DNA of 64,000 bases, taken from the NCBI GenBank assembly GCA_038240605.1, contig JBBSDP010000009.1, positions 1 through 64,000 of the forward strand, in the 5' to 3' direction. Shown here piece by piece: positions 32,580-41,342 of the stretch (the stretch's first letter is position 1; each line of letters starts with the position of its first letter). This stretch comes from JBBSDP01 sp038240605 (lineage in GTDB: Bacteria > Planctomycetota > Phycisphaerae > Tepidisphaerales > Tepidisphaeraceae). The notes under the pieces are model-generated. The model ran no database searches. It was given only the letters and a program-made list of their open reading frames with translations, and was not told the origin of the DNA. Both the position numbers and the translations under genes were made by a program.

Positions 32580-35078
32580 TCAGAACCACCGGCGCTTCTT
32601 CGCATCGACCAGCTCCGCGGTGCGTTCGGTCAACTCTTTTCGGGCGGCGTCCACTTCCACCGTTCGATGGATCAGCTCCTGGCGGGTGGCGTCGAGGTCC
32701 TTGGTGCGCTGGATCAGGTCCTGGCGAGCGAGGTCCAGCTCCGTGGTTCGCTGGATCAAGTCCTGTCTCGCCGCGTCTACCTCGGCCGTGCGGTCCGAAA
32801 GATCCTGTCGGGCGGCGTCCAACTCGGTGTTGCGGGCAAGCAGGTCATTTCGGGCGGAGTCCAGCTCAGCCGTCAGCGCCTGGGAGCGGTCCTCAAGCAC
32901 CTGGCGTGTCTGGTCGAGATCGTCAGTGCGGCCGACCAGTTCACGGCGGGTGAGGTCGAGCGATTCGGTCAGCTGGCGCAGGCCCTGGCGGGATGCGTCC
33001 AGCTCGGTGGTGCGTTCGATGAGCTGGCGGCGCGCCGTGGCAAGGTCCGTGGTGAGCACGGTGGCGACGGACTGGGCGTGGCGCAGATCAATGGCCAGGC
33101 GGTCGCCGCGATCGCGGAAGGTCTTGTGGACGTCTGACCAGTTCACGGCGATGCCTTGTCGCTGGCGGTTGAGCAGGTGCAGCCCGTTGGCGCACTGGGT
33201 GACGCTCTCGAGCGCCAGGACGAACTCGCGCATGCCGTCGCCGTGGTCGAAGCGGTTTGGGTCGGCGGGGTTCATCAGGACCTCGTCGAGCGGGCGCGTG
33301 GTGAGCCGGCGGCCGAAGTCGATCCCCTGCGTCCATGCTGCTCCCGCGGCGGCGGTGTCGCCCGCGGCCAGGGCGAGCCAGCCGGACCAGAATGCGGCAT
33401 CGGCGGCCTTGGTCGCCAAGTGTACGCCGAACGGGAACGGGTCCATCGCCGCGCAGGCCTGAAAGAAGCCGCGCGCCTCGGCGAGCGATCCCGCCTGAAC
33501 GTGGAGTCGCGCGAGGATGAAGGTGAGGGAGATCTGCCAGCGCAGTACATGTGGGTTGGTGGGCGCGAGCTTGAGATACGCTTCGATTTCGACCTGAAGC
33601 GCTGCCCAGTCGCTCGCGGGCGCGCGGTCTTCGAGCTTTCGATAGGCGAGGATGCACAACGCCGCTCCGCAATCGGCGCTGTCCGGCGGACTGTCGTCGC
33701 GCAGCCGCTCGGCCAGTTCGGCCAGCAGCGCCGGTGATCGGGTTCGGTAGCCGACGTGTACCAGCGAATGGACGATCCACGGATTGCGATACCAGCGCAT
33801 GTAATCCGTCGAGATGTTCGCTGCCGGTCTCAGGTTGGCGAAGACGGATTCCTGATAGGGGATATCCCCGCTGCCTTCGAGCGGGTCGCGAATGGCGGTC
33901 GCGATCCACGATTGTCCTCGCGGACTCGATGAAGAGGACCATTCCACAAAGCGCATTTCGGCTCGGTCGGCGTTCAACGCGTACAACGATTCCGGAAGCA
34001 GATCGCCCGAGAGCAGTGCGCGAACGTCGTCCGCCGTGAATGCGGATGGAAATTCATCTTCCTGGGCGCGGGACGGCGTTGAGAGGATCAGCCGTCCGCC
34101 GGGAACGAGTACCCGGCGGATTTCCTTCAGCAATGATGGATCGTCGCGAAGTGCCGTTTCGAGATCGAAGGCGATGACCAGCTCGATCGAGTGATTTTCC
34201 GTCTCCGCCAGGCCCGTCAGCGGGTCGGCGTGCTTGAAATTCAAGACGCCGGTGGGATCGGGGAACTGGCTCGTCGCGTAGTCGATCATCTCACGTCGCG
34301 CTTCGAGGCCGAGCACGCGTGCGGCGGGCGACGCGTGCCGCAGCAGGTGCGCGCCGGAGCCGGCTCCGCAGGCGAGGTCGAGGACGCGGTCGCCAGGGCG
34401 GACGTGCTGGGCGGCGAGGTGATAGCGGAGGAGGGATGCATCGGAGCCGCGGCCGCTGGCGCGAAGCGCGTCCAACGGGGTAGCTGAAACGGGGGCATCG
34501 GGGGTGCGTTCCATGAGCAGGATTAACTGCTCCGGCTCATCATTCAGGGATTCGCAGGGAGAGACCTGAAAGCAGCGCGGATGCTTGCGGAGTCCAGCGT
34601 CCAGGAGCTTTCGTTCCCACGTGCCACGCGCGGCCGCCGGGTGACGGCCACCGCCCGGGGGCGCGGGAACACGGATGAAGACAGCGCGACGGGTGACCCG
34701 TGCCAACTCGCGCAACGCGCTGTCGACTTCATCCGACGGGAGGTCCTGCAAAAGCCCCGTGGCGACGACGGTTTCGAAGCGTGCGCCGGCGAACGGCAGG
34801 TGGAGCGGACTCGCCTGTTGAAATCGACCTGGCAGGCGTTTGGTAGCGGTGGCGATGAGCAAGCTATCCGAGTCCACGCCGCTGGCATCGATACCCGCAC
34901 GGCAGAGCGCGGCTACGAGCTGTCCTCCGCCGCTGCCAACGTGCAGCGTTCGGCCGGGGCCGCAGGCGTCGAGGATCTGCCGGGCCAGTGCGGTGGCCTC
35001 GATTGCGCTGACGATGGCCCCCGCATCGGCCGGCGATCGTTTACTTGCGGGCTGCGCGTCGTGGGCCATGTCATTCAT
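32580..35078 (-). CDS. Double methyltransferase with long coiled coil (possible glycan-cap/ruler protein)
   Basis: 832 aa, four parts. Residues about 30-190 form a first SAM-methyltransferase fold (LHVGSGGGQLVAAL; SGVDSD). About 210-390 form a second, with VLDLACGAGSGAHLL, VLGLEARREM and LVPGGRLILSTPS. About 415-660 is helical and TPR-like (YLKLAPTNPHVLRW, LHVQAGSLAEARGFFQACAAM). The last ~150 residues are about nine units of a 14-residue repeat, consensus ARQDLIQRTTELDA, a perfect two-heptad coiled coil. The gene is 113 bp downstream of wzt. In E. coli O8/O9a, WbdD couples a methyltransferase to a long coiled coil that sets O-antigen length and feeds Wzt. I infer an analogous role, with no kinase domain seen. 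Confidence 0.8.
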   Translation of the reverse strand: MNDMAHDAQPASKRSPADAGAIVSAIEATALARQILDACGPGRTLHVGSGGGQLVAALCRAGIDASGVDSDSLLIATATKRLPGRFQQASPLHLPFAGARFETVVATGLLQDLPSDEVDSALRELARVTRRAVFIRVPAPPGGGRHPAAARGTWERKLLDAGLRKHPRCFQVSPCESLNDEPEQLILLMERTPDAPVSATPLDALRASGRGSDASLLRYHLAAQHVRPGDRVLDLACGAGSGAHLLRHASPAARVLGLEARREMIDYATSQFPDPTGVLNFKHADPLTGLAETENHSIELVIAFDLETALRDDPSLLKEIRRVLVPGGRLILSTPSRAQEDEFPSAFTADDVRALLSGDLLPESLYALNADRAEMRFVEWSSSSSPRGQSWIATAIRDPLEGSGDIPYQESVFANLRPAANISTDYMRWYRNPWIVHSLVHVGYRTRSPALLAELAERLRDDSPPDSADCGAALCILAYRKLEDRAPASDWAALQVEIEAYLKLAPTNPHVLRWQISLTFILARLHVQAGSLAEARGFFQACAAMDPFPFGVHLATKAADAAFWSGWLALAAGDTAAAGAAWTQGIDFGRRLTTRPLDEVLMNPADPNRFDHGDGMREFVLALESVTQCANGLHLLNRQRQGIAVNWSDVHKTFRDRGDRLAIDLRHAQSVATVLTTDLATARRQLIERTTELDASRQGLRQLTESLDLTRRELVGRTDDLDQTRQVLEDRSQALTAELDSARNDLLARNTELDAARQDLSDRTAEVDAARQDLIQRTTELDLARQDLIQRTKDLDATRQELIHRTVEVDAARKELTERTAELVDAKKRRWF

Positions 35079-35109
35079 TTACGTTTTTGTCAGGGCGTAG
35101 CGCTTATTC

Positions 35110-35169
35110 GTGGTACGGGCGCCTCGCCCGTGCTCTGAGTACATCGCACGGGCGATGCGCCCGTGCCAC
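35110..35169. repeat. Palindromic repeat, family A (GCGCCTCGCCC)
   Basis: GTGGTACGGGCGCCTCGCCCGTGC (35110-35133) pairs almost perfectly with 35146-35169. It is followed by a tandem CGTTTGAGCGTCA (35168-35195). It sits between wzt and the methyltransferase gene on the minus strand. Same family as 17818-17880. Confidence 0.75.
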
Positions 35170-35191
35170 GTTTGAGCGTCACGTTTGAGCG

Positions 35192-36553
35192 TCATGTTTT
35201 CTGTTCAAACCGAGCCTGCATCTGGATGTCGAAGGCGCCGCCGAAGAAATATTCCCGGTCCTTCACGATCACGTGGAAGAAGGCCGCCTCGTCGCGCCAG
35301 TGAAGCATGCGCTGCTCCGCATAATACGGCTTTCCCTCCTGGCTGATGGCCGCCTGCACCTCGAAGAGGTTAGTGCCGAGGCGGCACTCGAAGACGAAAT
35401 CGACGACGATCCGCTCGCCCACGGCGAACGATTTTTCCCAGAAAATTTCGCCTTTGGCCAGCCCGTTGCGAATGGAGATGTCCTGGTTGAGCGTTCCCCA
35501 GGAGTAGACCTTGATCCCTTCCTTGTTGCGCAGGCGCAGGCCGACGTTCAGGTGCTCCATCGCCTTGTGCACAATGCATTCGACGCGCACGCAGGCGCGC
35601 TCCATCGGATGGAAGACCGAGCACGGCTCCCCCTTCCCGTTGAGCACGACGGTGGAGATCACCTCCGCATCCCGATCGCCGAACGAGAGCCGGTCGGAAG
35701 TGGCGCTGAGCGGCGCGGCGGCCGCAGCCGCGGTGCCCCCGCCGTTGGGCACGGCCGCCGCGGGCGTGCGGCGCGAGAGGTCGCGGTTCATTTTCTGGAA
35801 GTATGCGGTCTCCTCCTCGTGTAACTGACGGCGGTACTCGAGCAGCACTTCAGCGGAGGTGCCGCGGGCCTTGACGTGGCCGTGGTCGAGGAGGATCGCG
35901 TGGTTCGTGAGCGTGCGCATCGCCTCCTGGTCGTGGCTGACGAACAGCAGCGACGTGCCGTTGGCGATCAGGCGCTCGATCTGCTGGAAGCAGCGCTTCT
36001 GGAAGAGCGCATCGCCGACGGCGAGCGCCTCGTCCACGATCAGGATGTCCGGCTCGATCTGCACCTGCACCGCGAAGGCGAGCCGGACGAGCATGCCGCT
36101 GGAGTAACTCTTGACCGGCTGATCCATGAACTGGTCGATGTCGGCGAAGGCGGCGATCGCCTCAAAGCGGGCATCGATTTCATCACGGCTCAGGCCCAGC
36201 AAAGCGCCGTTGAGGTAGACGTTCTCGCGGCCGCTGAACTCGGGGTTGAATCCGGACCCCAGCTCGAGCAGCGCGGCGGTGCGGCCGCTGACCTCGACAT
36301 CGCCGCTGGTGGGCTTGAGCGTGCCGGTGATCAACTGTAGGAGCGTGCTCTTGCCGCTGCCGTTGCGGCCGATGATGCCGACGGCTTCCCCCTTGCGCAC
36401 CTCGAAGGAGACGTCCTTGAGCGCCCAGAACTCGCGGTAAAACTGCCGCCAGTTGCCGAAGAGCGATTGCTTGAGACGGTCGCGCGGCGCATCGTACAAG
36501 TGATAGCACTTGCTCAGGTCAGTCGCGCGGATGGCAAGGTCGCCCTGGCTCAT
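35192..36553 (-). CDS. wzt: Polysaccharide ABC exporter ATPase with C-terminal Wzt domain
   Basis: A 453-aa ATPase that powers export of a lipid-linked polysaccharide across the inner membrane. Walker A is GRNGSGKSTLLQ (about residue 60), the ABC signature is YSSGMLVRLAF, Walker B is ILIVDEALAVGD, and the switch His is in FVSHDQEAM. After an Ala/Gly/Pro linker (about 265-290) the C-terminal domain (about 290-453) matches Wzt_C, a beta-sandwich that recognises the non-reducing-end modification of the glycan in O8/O9a-type systems. It pairs with the Wzm permease just upstream (27 bp). The presence of Wzt_C suggests the glycan is capped before export. Confidence 0.93.
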   Translation of the reverse strand: MSQGDLAIRATDLSKCYHLYDAPRDRLKQSLFGNWRQFYREFWALKDVSFEVRKGEAVGIIGRNGSGKSTLLQLITGTLKPTSGDVEVSGRTAALLELGSGFNPEFSGRENVYLNGALLGLSRDEIDARFEAIAAFADIDQFMDQPVKSYSSGMLVRLAFAVQVQIEPDILIVDEALAVGDALFQKRCFQQIERLIANGTSLLFVSHDQEAMRTLTNHAILLDHGHVKARGTSAEVLLEYRRQLHEEETAYFQKMNRDLSRRTPAAAVPNGGGTAAAAAAPLSATSDRLSFGDRDAEVISTVVLNGKGEPCSVFHPMERACVRVECIVHKAMEHLNVGLRLRNKEGIKVYSWGTLNQDISIRNGLAKGEIFWEKSFAVGERIVVDFVFECRLGTNLFEVQAAISQEGKPYYAEQRMLHWRDEAAFFHVIVKDREYFFGGAFDIQMQARFEQKT

Positions 36554-36580
36554 GGTTCTCGTATGTGCGCCGCACGTCTT

Positions 36581-37429
36581 TCAAAGCACGTCGGCGAAGC
36601 CATCGCGGGCGTGCTGGAACCACATGTACCCCAGCCACGCCACCGCGGCGCTCGCCAGCCAGTAGACCGCCAGGCCGCGAAAATCGGGCGATTGCCCCTG
36701 CACCATGATCCGCCGTGCCTGTTCGATCACGAACGAGAGCGGGTTGGCCATGAGGATTTTCTGGAAGCGCGGAGGGACGTCTTTGACTGGATAGAACAGG
36801 GGCGAGAGGAACATCAGCGCCTGCACGACCAATCCCACCACCTGGCCCACATCGCGGATATAGACGCCGGTCGCGCTGAGGAACCAGCAGAGCCCAACCG
36901 CGACGAGCATGAGCGGGAAGAGCAACAGCGGGAGATAGATGAGCGTCCAGTGCAGCGAATGGTGCACGAGCAGGTCGAAGACCATCCATGCGACCAGACT
37001 AAGTGACGTGTGGAACAGTGCCGCGCCGACCGTGACCCACGGGAGGATCTCCAGCGGGAAGACGATCTTGCGCACGTAGTTGGGATTGGCGAGGATGATC
37101 GCGGGCGCCCGACTCAGGCACTCGGTCAGGAAATTAAAGAGGATCAGGCCTGAGAAAAGGACGAGGGAGAATTCCAGGCTGCTGCTGGTGCCGGCCCAGC
37201 GCGCCTTGAGGAAGTAGCCAAAGACCACCGTGTAGATCGCCAGCATCAGCAGCGGCTGGACGAACGACCAGAGCAAGCCCATGAACGATCCGCGATACCG
37301 CCCGAGGATGTCCCGGCGGACGAGTTGATCGAGCAATTGGCGATGCCGCAGGACGCACGAAAACGCACCGATCGGGTCGATCGAATGCCCGGACTGCTCG
37401 ATCCCGTCTCGTTTGAAGGAAACTGCCAT
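36581..37429 (-). CDS. wzm: Polysaccharide ABC exporter permease (ABC-2 type)
   Basis: A 282-aa transmembrane partner of Wzt with six helices. The start region holds LVRRDILGRYRGSFMGLLWSFVQPLLML, a well-conserved Wzm/TagG opening that includes the gating amphipathic helix. Later blocks are VVFGYFL, LPLLLFPLMLVAVGLCWFLSATGVYIRDVGQVVGLV and FLSPLFYPV, all typical of O-antigen, teichoic-acid and capsule exporters. It is encoded directly before wzt and after a GT-C-like membrane protein. The ATG at 37429 has no strong ribosome site, but no better start is visible. Confidence 0.92.
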   Translation of the reverse strand: MAVSFKRDGIEQSGHSIDPIGAFSCVLRHRQLLDQLVRRDILGRYRGSFMGLLWSFVQPLLMLAIYTVVFGYFLKARWAGTSSSLEFSLVLFSGLILFNFLTECLSRAPAIILANPNYVRKIVFPLEILPWVTVGAALFHTSLSLVAWMVFDLLVHHSLHWTLIYLPLLLFPLMLVAVGLCWFLSATGVYIRDVGQVVGLVVQALMFLSPLFYPVKDVPPRFQKILMANPLSFVIEQARRIMVQGQSPDFRGLAVYWLASAAVAWLGYMWFQHARDGFADVL

Positions 37430-37516
37430 GGATGCGTTGCGAACGAGCTCCTACCCGCGTACGCGCCGGGCATGATGATGAAGGGCAATGACGCCAGCGT
37501 CAAACAGATCGCCCAC

Positions 37517-39256
37517 TCACGGCACCGCGCCCGGCTGAATGCTGCCTGGCACCGGCGCGTGGCCATCGGCAAACCAGTTGGGGGCAACCACGTTGTAGCC
37601 GTTGACCTGGCCGACGCCGTGAACGCGAGTCAGGTTGCGCGTCCAATCTTTGAAGGCGTCATCGGGCGGCACGATGTAGAGCGTGTCGGGATCGGGCTTG
37701 TTGTCGATCAGGGAACGGGCGCGGCGATCGCTGATCGGGCCAATGATGTCGCCGGACGGATAACGCGCCAATGAAGCGCCGTTGGTCGGCATTCCGTTGC
37801 TGGAGGCGAGAAACGCGATCGGCGCGTAGGCGAAGGGGTGGCCTGACGGCACCACCACGATCCGCCGGTACTTGTGCACAGCGCTGGCCCAGAACGGGTC
37901 GCGCAACGGCGTGCGCCATTCTCGGTAGGTGACGTAGCGGTTGCGTACGGACGTGGCATTGGGCGAGAGGTCGATGACCTGGATGCAGAGCGCGACCGCC
38001 AGCACCAGCGCGGCTCGCCACGGCTTGAGATTGCGGATCGTCAGGTAAAAGATGGCCAGCCACAGCCCGTAGTACGCCGGCCACATCATGCGGCCGGAGG
38101 CGCGGAAGATGTCGCCGAGCTTCCACCAGAAATTGGGAAGCTCGAGCACGCGGGCGCCGAACGCGATGCGATTGGAGAGCGAGAAGAAGGCCAGGCCAAG
38201 CAGCACAACGATCAGCGGGAGCAATCGGAGCATCGCGCGGCGCGACGTCGGACGCTTGAGCCACTCGATGAACGCGCCCGCGGCCAGGATCAGCATCCCC
38301 AGTCCGAAGTAACAGTATCCTTCCCCGAGCCAGAAGGGGCTCTTGGGGAGCGGGGACTGGAAGAAGAGGGACGAACCCCATGGATCGATCGGCCCAAGCA
38401 GGTTCGTGGCGAACTTGCCGAAGTCGTCGGTCTGCGCGTTCTTCAGGGAGATCGCGAAATATCCGCTCATCCACATGGAAAAGAGCGTGACGCAGAACAA
38501 CATCCCCCCTTCGGCCGCGAGCCAGCGCCACGGCCGGCGTTCCAGCCACCAGGCCTTCACGACGTCCGCCGCCCATATCATCAGCACCATCGGCACGTAG
38601 TAAAAATTGGTGGTGACGGCGAGGATGGCCAGCACCGCCCAGACCCAGCGCACCGGGCGACGCCGTTCGCCCAGGTAAAGGTAGATCGCCCAGAGAAGGA
38701 GCCACTGGCCCATGTGGGCGTACTCGGTCCACGCGCGCTCGAGCATGAGCGGCGAGAGGACGAAGAACCCGGCGATCAGAATCTTCGAAGCAATGTGGCG
38801 GACGAAGCGCGACGCCAGCAGCGAGGCGAAGGCACCCTGGAGCAGGAAGCAGATCAGGATCCAGATTCCCTGGTACTGATAGACCGGCGCCATCCAGCGC
38901 GCGAACGGCTTGAACAGGAACGCCAGGATGGGCGTGGAGTCGGAGTAGACGATCGACCCTCCGAACTCCATTCCGTAATCGCGGTTCAACCCAATCGGCA
39001 GCGTCCAGGGGGCATGACGGAAGTAGTGCCAGCCGAGAAAGTAAGTCGTGGGGTCGTAGTACGGCTCCTTGCCGGTGAAGAAGAAAAGCCAGCCGATGTA
39101 ATGCGGCCGGAAGACGTGATCGAATCCGAGTGCAAAGTAGGCCACCAGGCCTGCCAGCGCGCCCACGGCGAAGTCGCGAGCGGCGGGCAACCCGCGCGGC
39201 GGTTGCGGCTGCGCTTCGCCCAGCGGCGGTAATTCGGCGGTCGCGACAGCCGTCAT
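37517..39256 (-). CDS. DUF6311-like multi-pass membrane protein (putative GT-C type)
   Basis: A 579-aa protein with about 12 transmembrane helices. The N-terminal helix is followed by a large extracytoplasmic loop containing YIGWLFFFTGKEPYYD and then the block SIVYSDSTPILAFLFKPF. A YSDSxP stretch in this position is a feature I associate with DUF6311 membrane proteins, thought to act as GT-C glycosyltransferases. The C-terminal domain (about 470-579) is soluble. GAGG lies 8 nt before the ATG at 39256. Its place next to wzm suggests that it modifies the exported glycan or its lipid carrier on the periplasmic side (inference). Confidence 0.8.
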   Translation of the reverse strand: MTAVATAELPPLGEAQPQPPRGLPAARDFAVGALAGLVAYFALGFDHVFRPHYIGWLFFFTGKEPYYDPTTYFLGWHYFRHAPWTLPIGLNRDYGMEFGGSIVYSDSTPILAFLFKPFARWMAPVYQYQGIWILICFLLQGAFASLLASRFVRHIASKILIAGFFVLSPLMLERAWTEYAHMGQWLLLWAIYLYLGERRRPVRWVWAVLAILAVTTNFYYVPMVLMIWAADVVKAWWLERRPWRWLAAEGGMLFCVTLFSMWMSGYFAISLKNAQTDDFGKFATNLLGPIDPWGSSLFFQSPLPKSPFWLGEGYCYFGLGMLILAAGAFIEWLKRPTSRRAMLRLLPLIVVLLGLAFFSLSNRIAFGARVLELPNFWWKLGDIFRASGRMMWPAYYGLWLAIFYLTIRNLKPWRAALVLAVALCIQVIDLSPNATSVRNRYVTYREWRTPLRDPFWASAVHKYRRIVVVPSGHPFAYAPIAFLASSNGMPTNGASLARYPSGDIIGPISDRRARSLIDNKPDPDTLYIVPPDDAFKDWTRNLTRVHGVGQVNGYNVVAPNWFADGHAPVPGSIQPGAVP

Positions 39257-39367
39257 TTCTTGAACCTCAATCGAGCCACACGCGACTGCATCGCCGTCAC
39301 GCTCGCGGGCGGTTTGGATTTGTTGCAATGCCCCTGACCGACATGTACCATCCGGCACTCTTCTACC

Positions 39368-40168
39368 ATGAAGACGGACACTACACCATCTGTCGCTCGT
39401 CCGCGAACGGTGGCGCTGGTGTTGATCGTGCGGAACGAGGAAATCGGCATCCGCGAGATCGTCCCGAAAATCCCGTTATCCATTTTCGATCAGACGTTTG
39501 CGATGGACGGCAACTCGAAGGACGGCACCGTCGCTGCCCTCGAATCGTACGGCATCCCCTCGCATTGCCAGGTGGAGCGCGGGCTGGGCGCGGCGATGAT
39601 CGAGGGCCGTCCGCGCGTCACGACCGACTCGTTCATCTTCTTCCATCCCGACGGCAACGAAGACCCGGCCGACCTGCCGAAGATGGCCGAGCTGCTCCGC
39701 GCCGGGCATGATTTTGTCGTTGCGTCACGCATGATCAAAGGGGCGGTGAACGAGGACGACGTGCGCGTCCTCAAGTGGCGCAAGTGGGCGAACATCGGCT
39801 TTGCCATGTTGGCCAACGTCATCTTCGCCCACGGCGGCAACCGCACCACCGACGTCACCAACGGCTTCCGCGGCGTCTCCCGCGACGCCTGGGACCGCAT
39901 GCGGCTGACGAGCAAGGACCTGACGATGGATTACCAGATGGTGATCCGCGCGCTGAAGCTGGGCATCCCGATCACCGACTTCCCTACCCACGAGGGACAT
40001 CGCGTGTGCGGCGAGACGAACTTCGCCTCCCTCCCCACCGGCATCGCCGAGCTGAAGCTCGTCTGGCGCGAGCTGAAGATGGGCCGTAAGGTCGCCGATG
40101 GCCCCGCGAGTCCATCCGCCGGCCCGGTCACGCCCGACAGTTCCCAATTTCAGAAGGCTGCGGGGTAA
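39368..40168 (+). CDS. GT2-family glycosyltransferase (dolichol-P-mannose-synthase-like)
   Basis: A 266-aa soluble GT-A glycosyltransferase. The opening ALVLIVRNEEIGIREIVPKIP, the donor-binding FAMDGNSKDGT (DxS-type), HPDGNEDPADLPKM with the DGD-like acidic motif, and the acceptor-side SRMIKGAVNEDD are all GT2 hallmarks. Downstream GFRGVSRDAWDRM and MDYQMVIRALKLGIPITDFPT complete the fold. It is divergent from the DUF6311-like gene by 111 bp and runs into the STELLO-like gene (77 bp). It probably transfers a hexose to a lipid-linked intermediate of the exported polysaccharide. Confidence 0.9.
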   Translation: MKTDTTPSVARPRTVALVLIVRNEEIGIREIVPKIPLSIFDQTFAMDGNSKDGTVAALESYGIPSHCQVERGLGAAMIEGRPRVTTDSFIFFHPDGNEDPADLPKMAELLRAGHDFVVASRMIKGAVNEDDVRVLKWRKWANIGFAMLANVIFAHGGNRTTDVTNGFRGVSRDAWDRMRLTSKDLTMDYQMVIRALKLGIPITDFPTHEGHRVCGETNFASLPTGIAELKLVWRELKMGRKVADGPASPSAGPVTPDSSQFQKAAG

Positions 40169-40245
40169 TCGCAACACAACCACCACGGCCCCGAGCGCAT
40201 GTGGCTGAGGTGGGGATCCGATCACCTTCATCCACGAAAGGGACC

Positions 40246-41271
40246 ATGAAGCCAGACCGCTGGATCGTGATTACGTCGATCAACCGGCCCACCCGCGCAC
40301 TGGAGGTGGTCTCCGACCTGTGCCGGCAGGGATGGTCCGCGGTCGTTGTCGGCGACACCAAGACGCCGGCCGACTGGGCATGTCCCGGCGTCGATTTCCT
40401 GTCGGTGGAAGCGCAGAAGCAGCAGTTCGGCGCGTATGCCGACCTGATCCCCTACCGACACTACTGCCGAAAGAACCTCGGCTACCTCCACGCGATCGCC
40501 AACGGCGCCCAGCTCATCGTCGATACTGATGATGACAACATCCCCTACGACACGTTCGGGCATGGCATCGCGCGCCAGGTCGGCGGACGATTGCTGGCCG
40601 GGCCGGGATGGGTGAACGTTTACAAGCATTTCATCGATACCGTGCAGATCTGGCCGCGCGGCCTGCCGCTCGACGCGATCAACTCGGTGGGCTCGATGTC
40701 GGCGCTGGGCGCTCCGCGTGAATGCCCGATCCAGCAATTCCTGGCGGACAACGATCCGGATGTGGACGCAATCTTCCGCCTGACGACGCAGGGAGAGTTC
40801 TTCTTCCGCAAGAATGAGCCGCCGGTCGTGCTGGATCGGAATTGCTGGGTTCCGTTCAACTCGCAGAACACGGTCTTCTTTGCCGACGTGTTCCCGCTGC
40901 TTTACCTCCCCTGCCATGTCAGCTTTCGGATGACGGACATCTGGCGCTCCTTCGTGGCGCAGGCGGCTTTGTGGCACCGAGGGCTTCACGTTTCGTTTCA
41001 CGCGCCGACGGTCGAGCAGGTGCGCAACGTGCACGACCTGATGAAGGACTTTACCGACGAAGTGGTGGGATACCTGGAGAATCGGAAGATCGGGCGGACG
41101 CTGGAGGACGCGCTGGATGCCACGCCTGCCGATGCGCCGCTGGACATCGTCGCTCTGGGGCTGTGGGAATCGCTGGTGAACGTTGGCGTGGTGCCGGAAA
41201 AGGAGATGCCGATCATCCAGCAGTGGTTTGAGCGATGCCGGGAATTGGCTGGGCGGACGGATCGAACGTAG
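40246..41271 (+). CDS. STELLO-like (DUF288) glycosyltransferase-family protein
   Basis: A 341-aa protein. The start WIVITSINRPT, then VVVGDTKTPADWACPGVDFLS, YRKN-like YCRKNLGYLHAIA and the acidic metal motif IVDTDDDNIPYDTF mark it as a STELLO/DUF288 member; these are GT-A-like proteins. Family members occur in eukaryotes and bacterial surface-glycan clusters, but their reaction is often unproven. A conserved NSQNTVFF stretch lies near residue 205. I chose the ATG at 40246 because GAAAGGG lies just upstream and the fold begins at WIVITS. It follows the GT2 gene and ends inside a palindromic repeat (41268-41322) that contains its stop. Confidence 0.85.
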   Translation: MKPDRWIVITSINRPTRALEVVSDLCRQGWSAVVVGDTKTPADWACPGVDFLSVEAQKQQFGAYADLIPYRHYCRKNLGYLHAIANGAQLIVDTDDDNIPYDTFGHGIARQVGGRLLAGPGWVNVYKHFIDTVQIWPRGLPLDAINSVGSMSALGAPRECPIQQFLADNDPDVDAIFRLTTQGEFFFRKNEPPVVLDRNCWVPFNSQNTVFFADVFPLLYLPCHVSFRMTDIWRSFVAQAALWHRGLHVSFHAPTVEQVRNVHDLMKDFTDEVVGYLENRKIGRTLEDALDATPADAPLDIVALGLWESLVNVGVVPEKEMPIIQQWFERCRELAGRTDRT

Positions 41272-41322
41272 GGTGGGCTCGGCCCACCGCCCGAGTCGAG
41301 TGGTGGGCCTAGCCCACCCTAC
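41268..41322. repeat. Palindromic repeat, family B (GGTGGGCTNGGCCCACC)
   Basis: GTAGGGTGGGCTCGGCCCACC (41268-41288) and GGTGGGCCTAGCCCACCCTAC (41302-41322) are inverted arms, each itself palindromic. The TAG stop of the STELLO-like gene (41269-41271) lies in the left arm. Related copies: 47431-47486 and a half-copy at 57107-57134. Confidence 0.8.
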
Positions 41323-41342
41323 CTCGCCGTCTCCGGGCGGCG

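Noticed and set aside
37874..39232. A 452-codon plus-strand open frame
   Set aside because: It is antisense to the DUF6311-like membrane protein gene, and its composition is Arg/Glu/Gln-rich with no fold signs.
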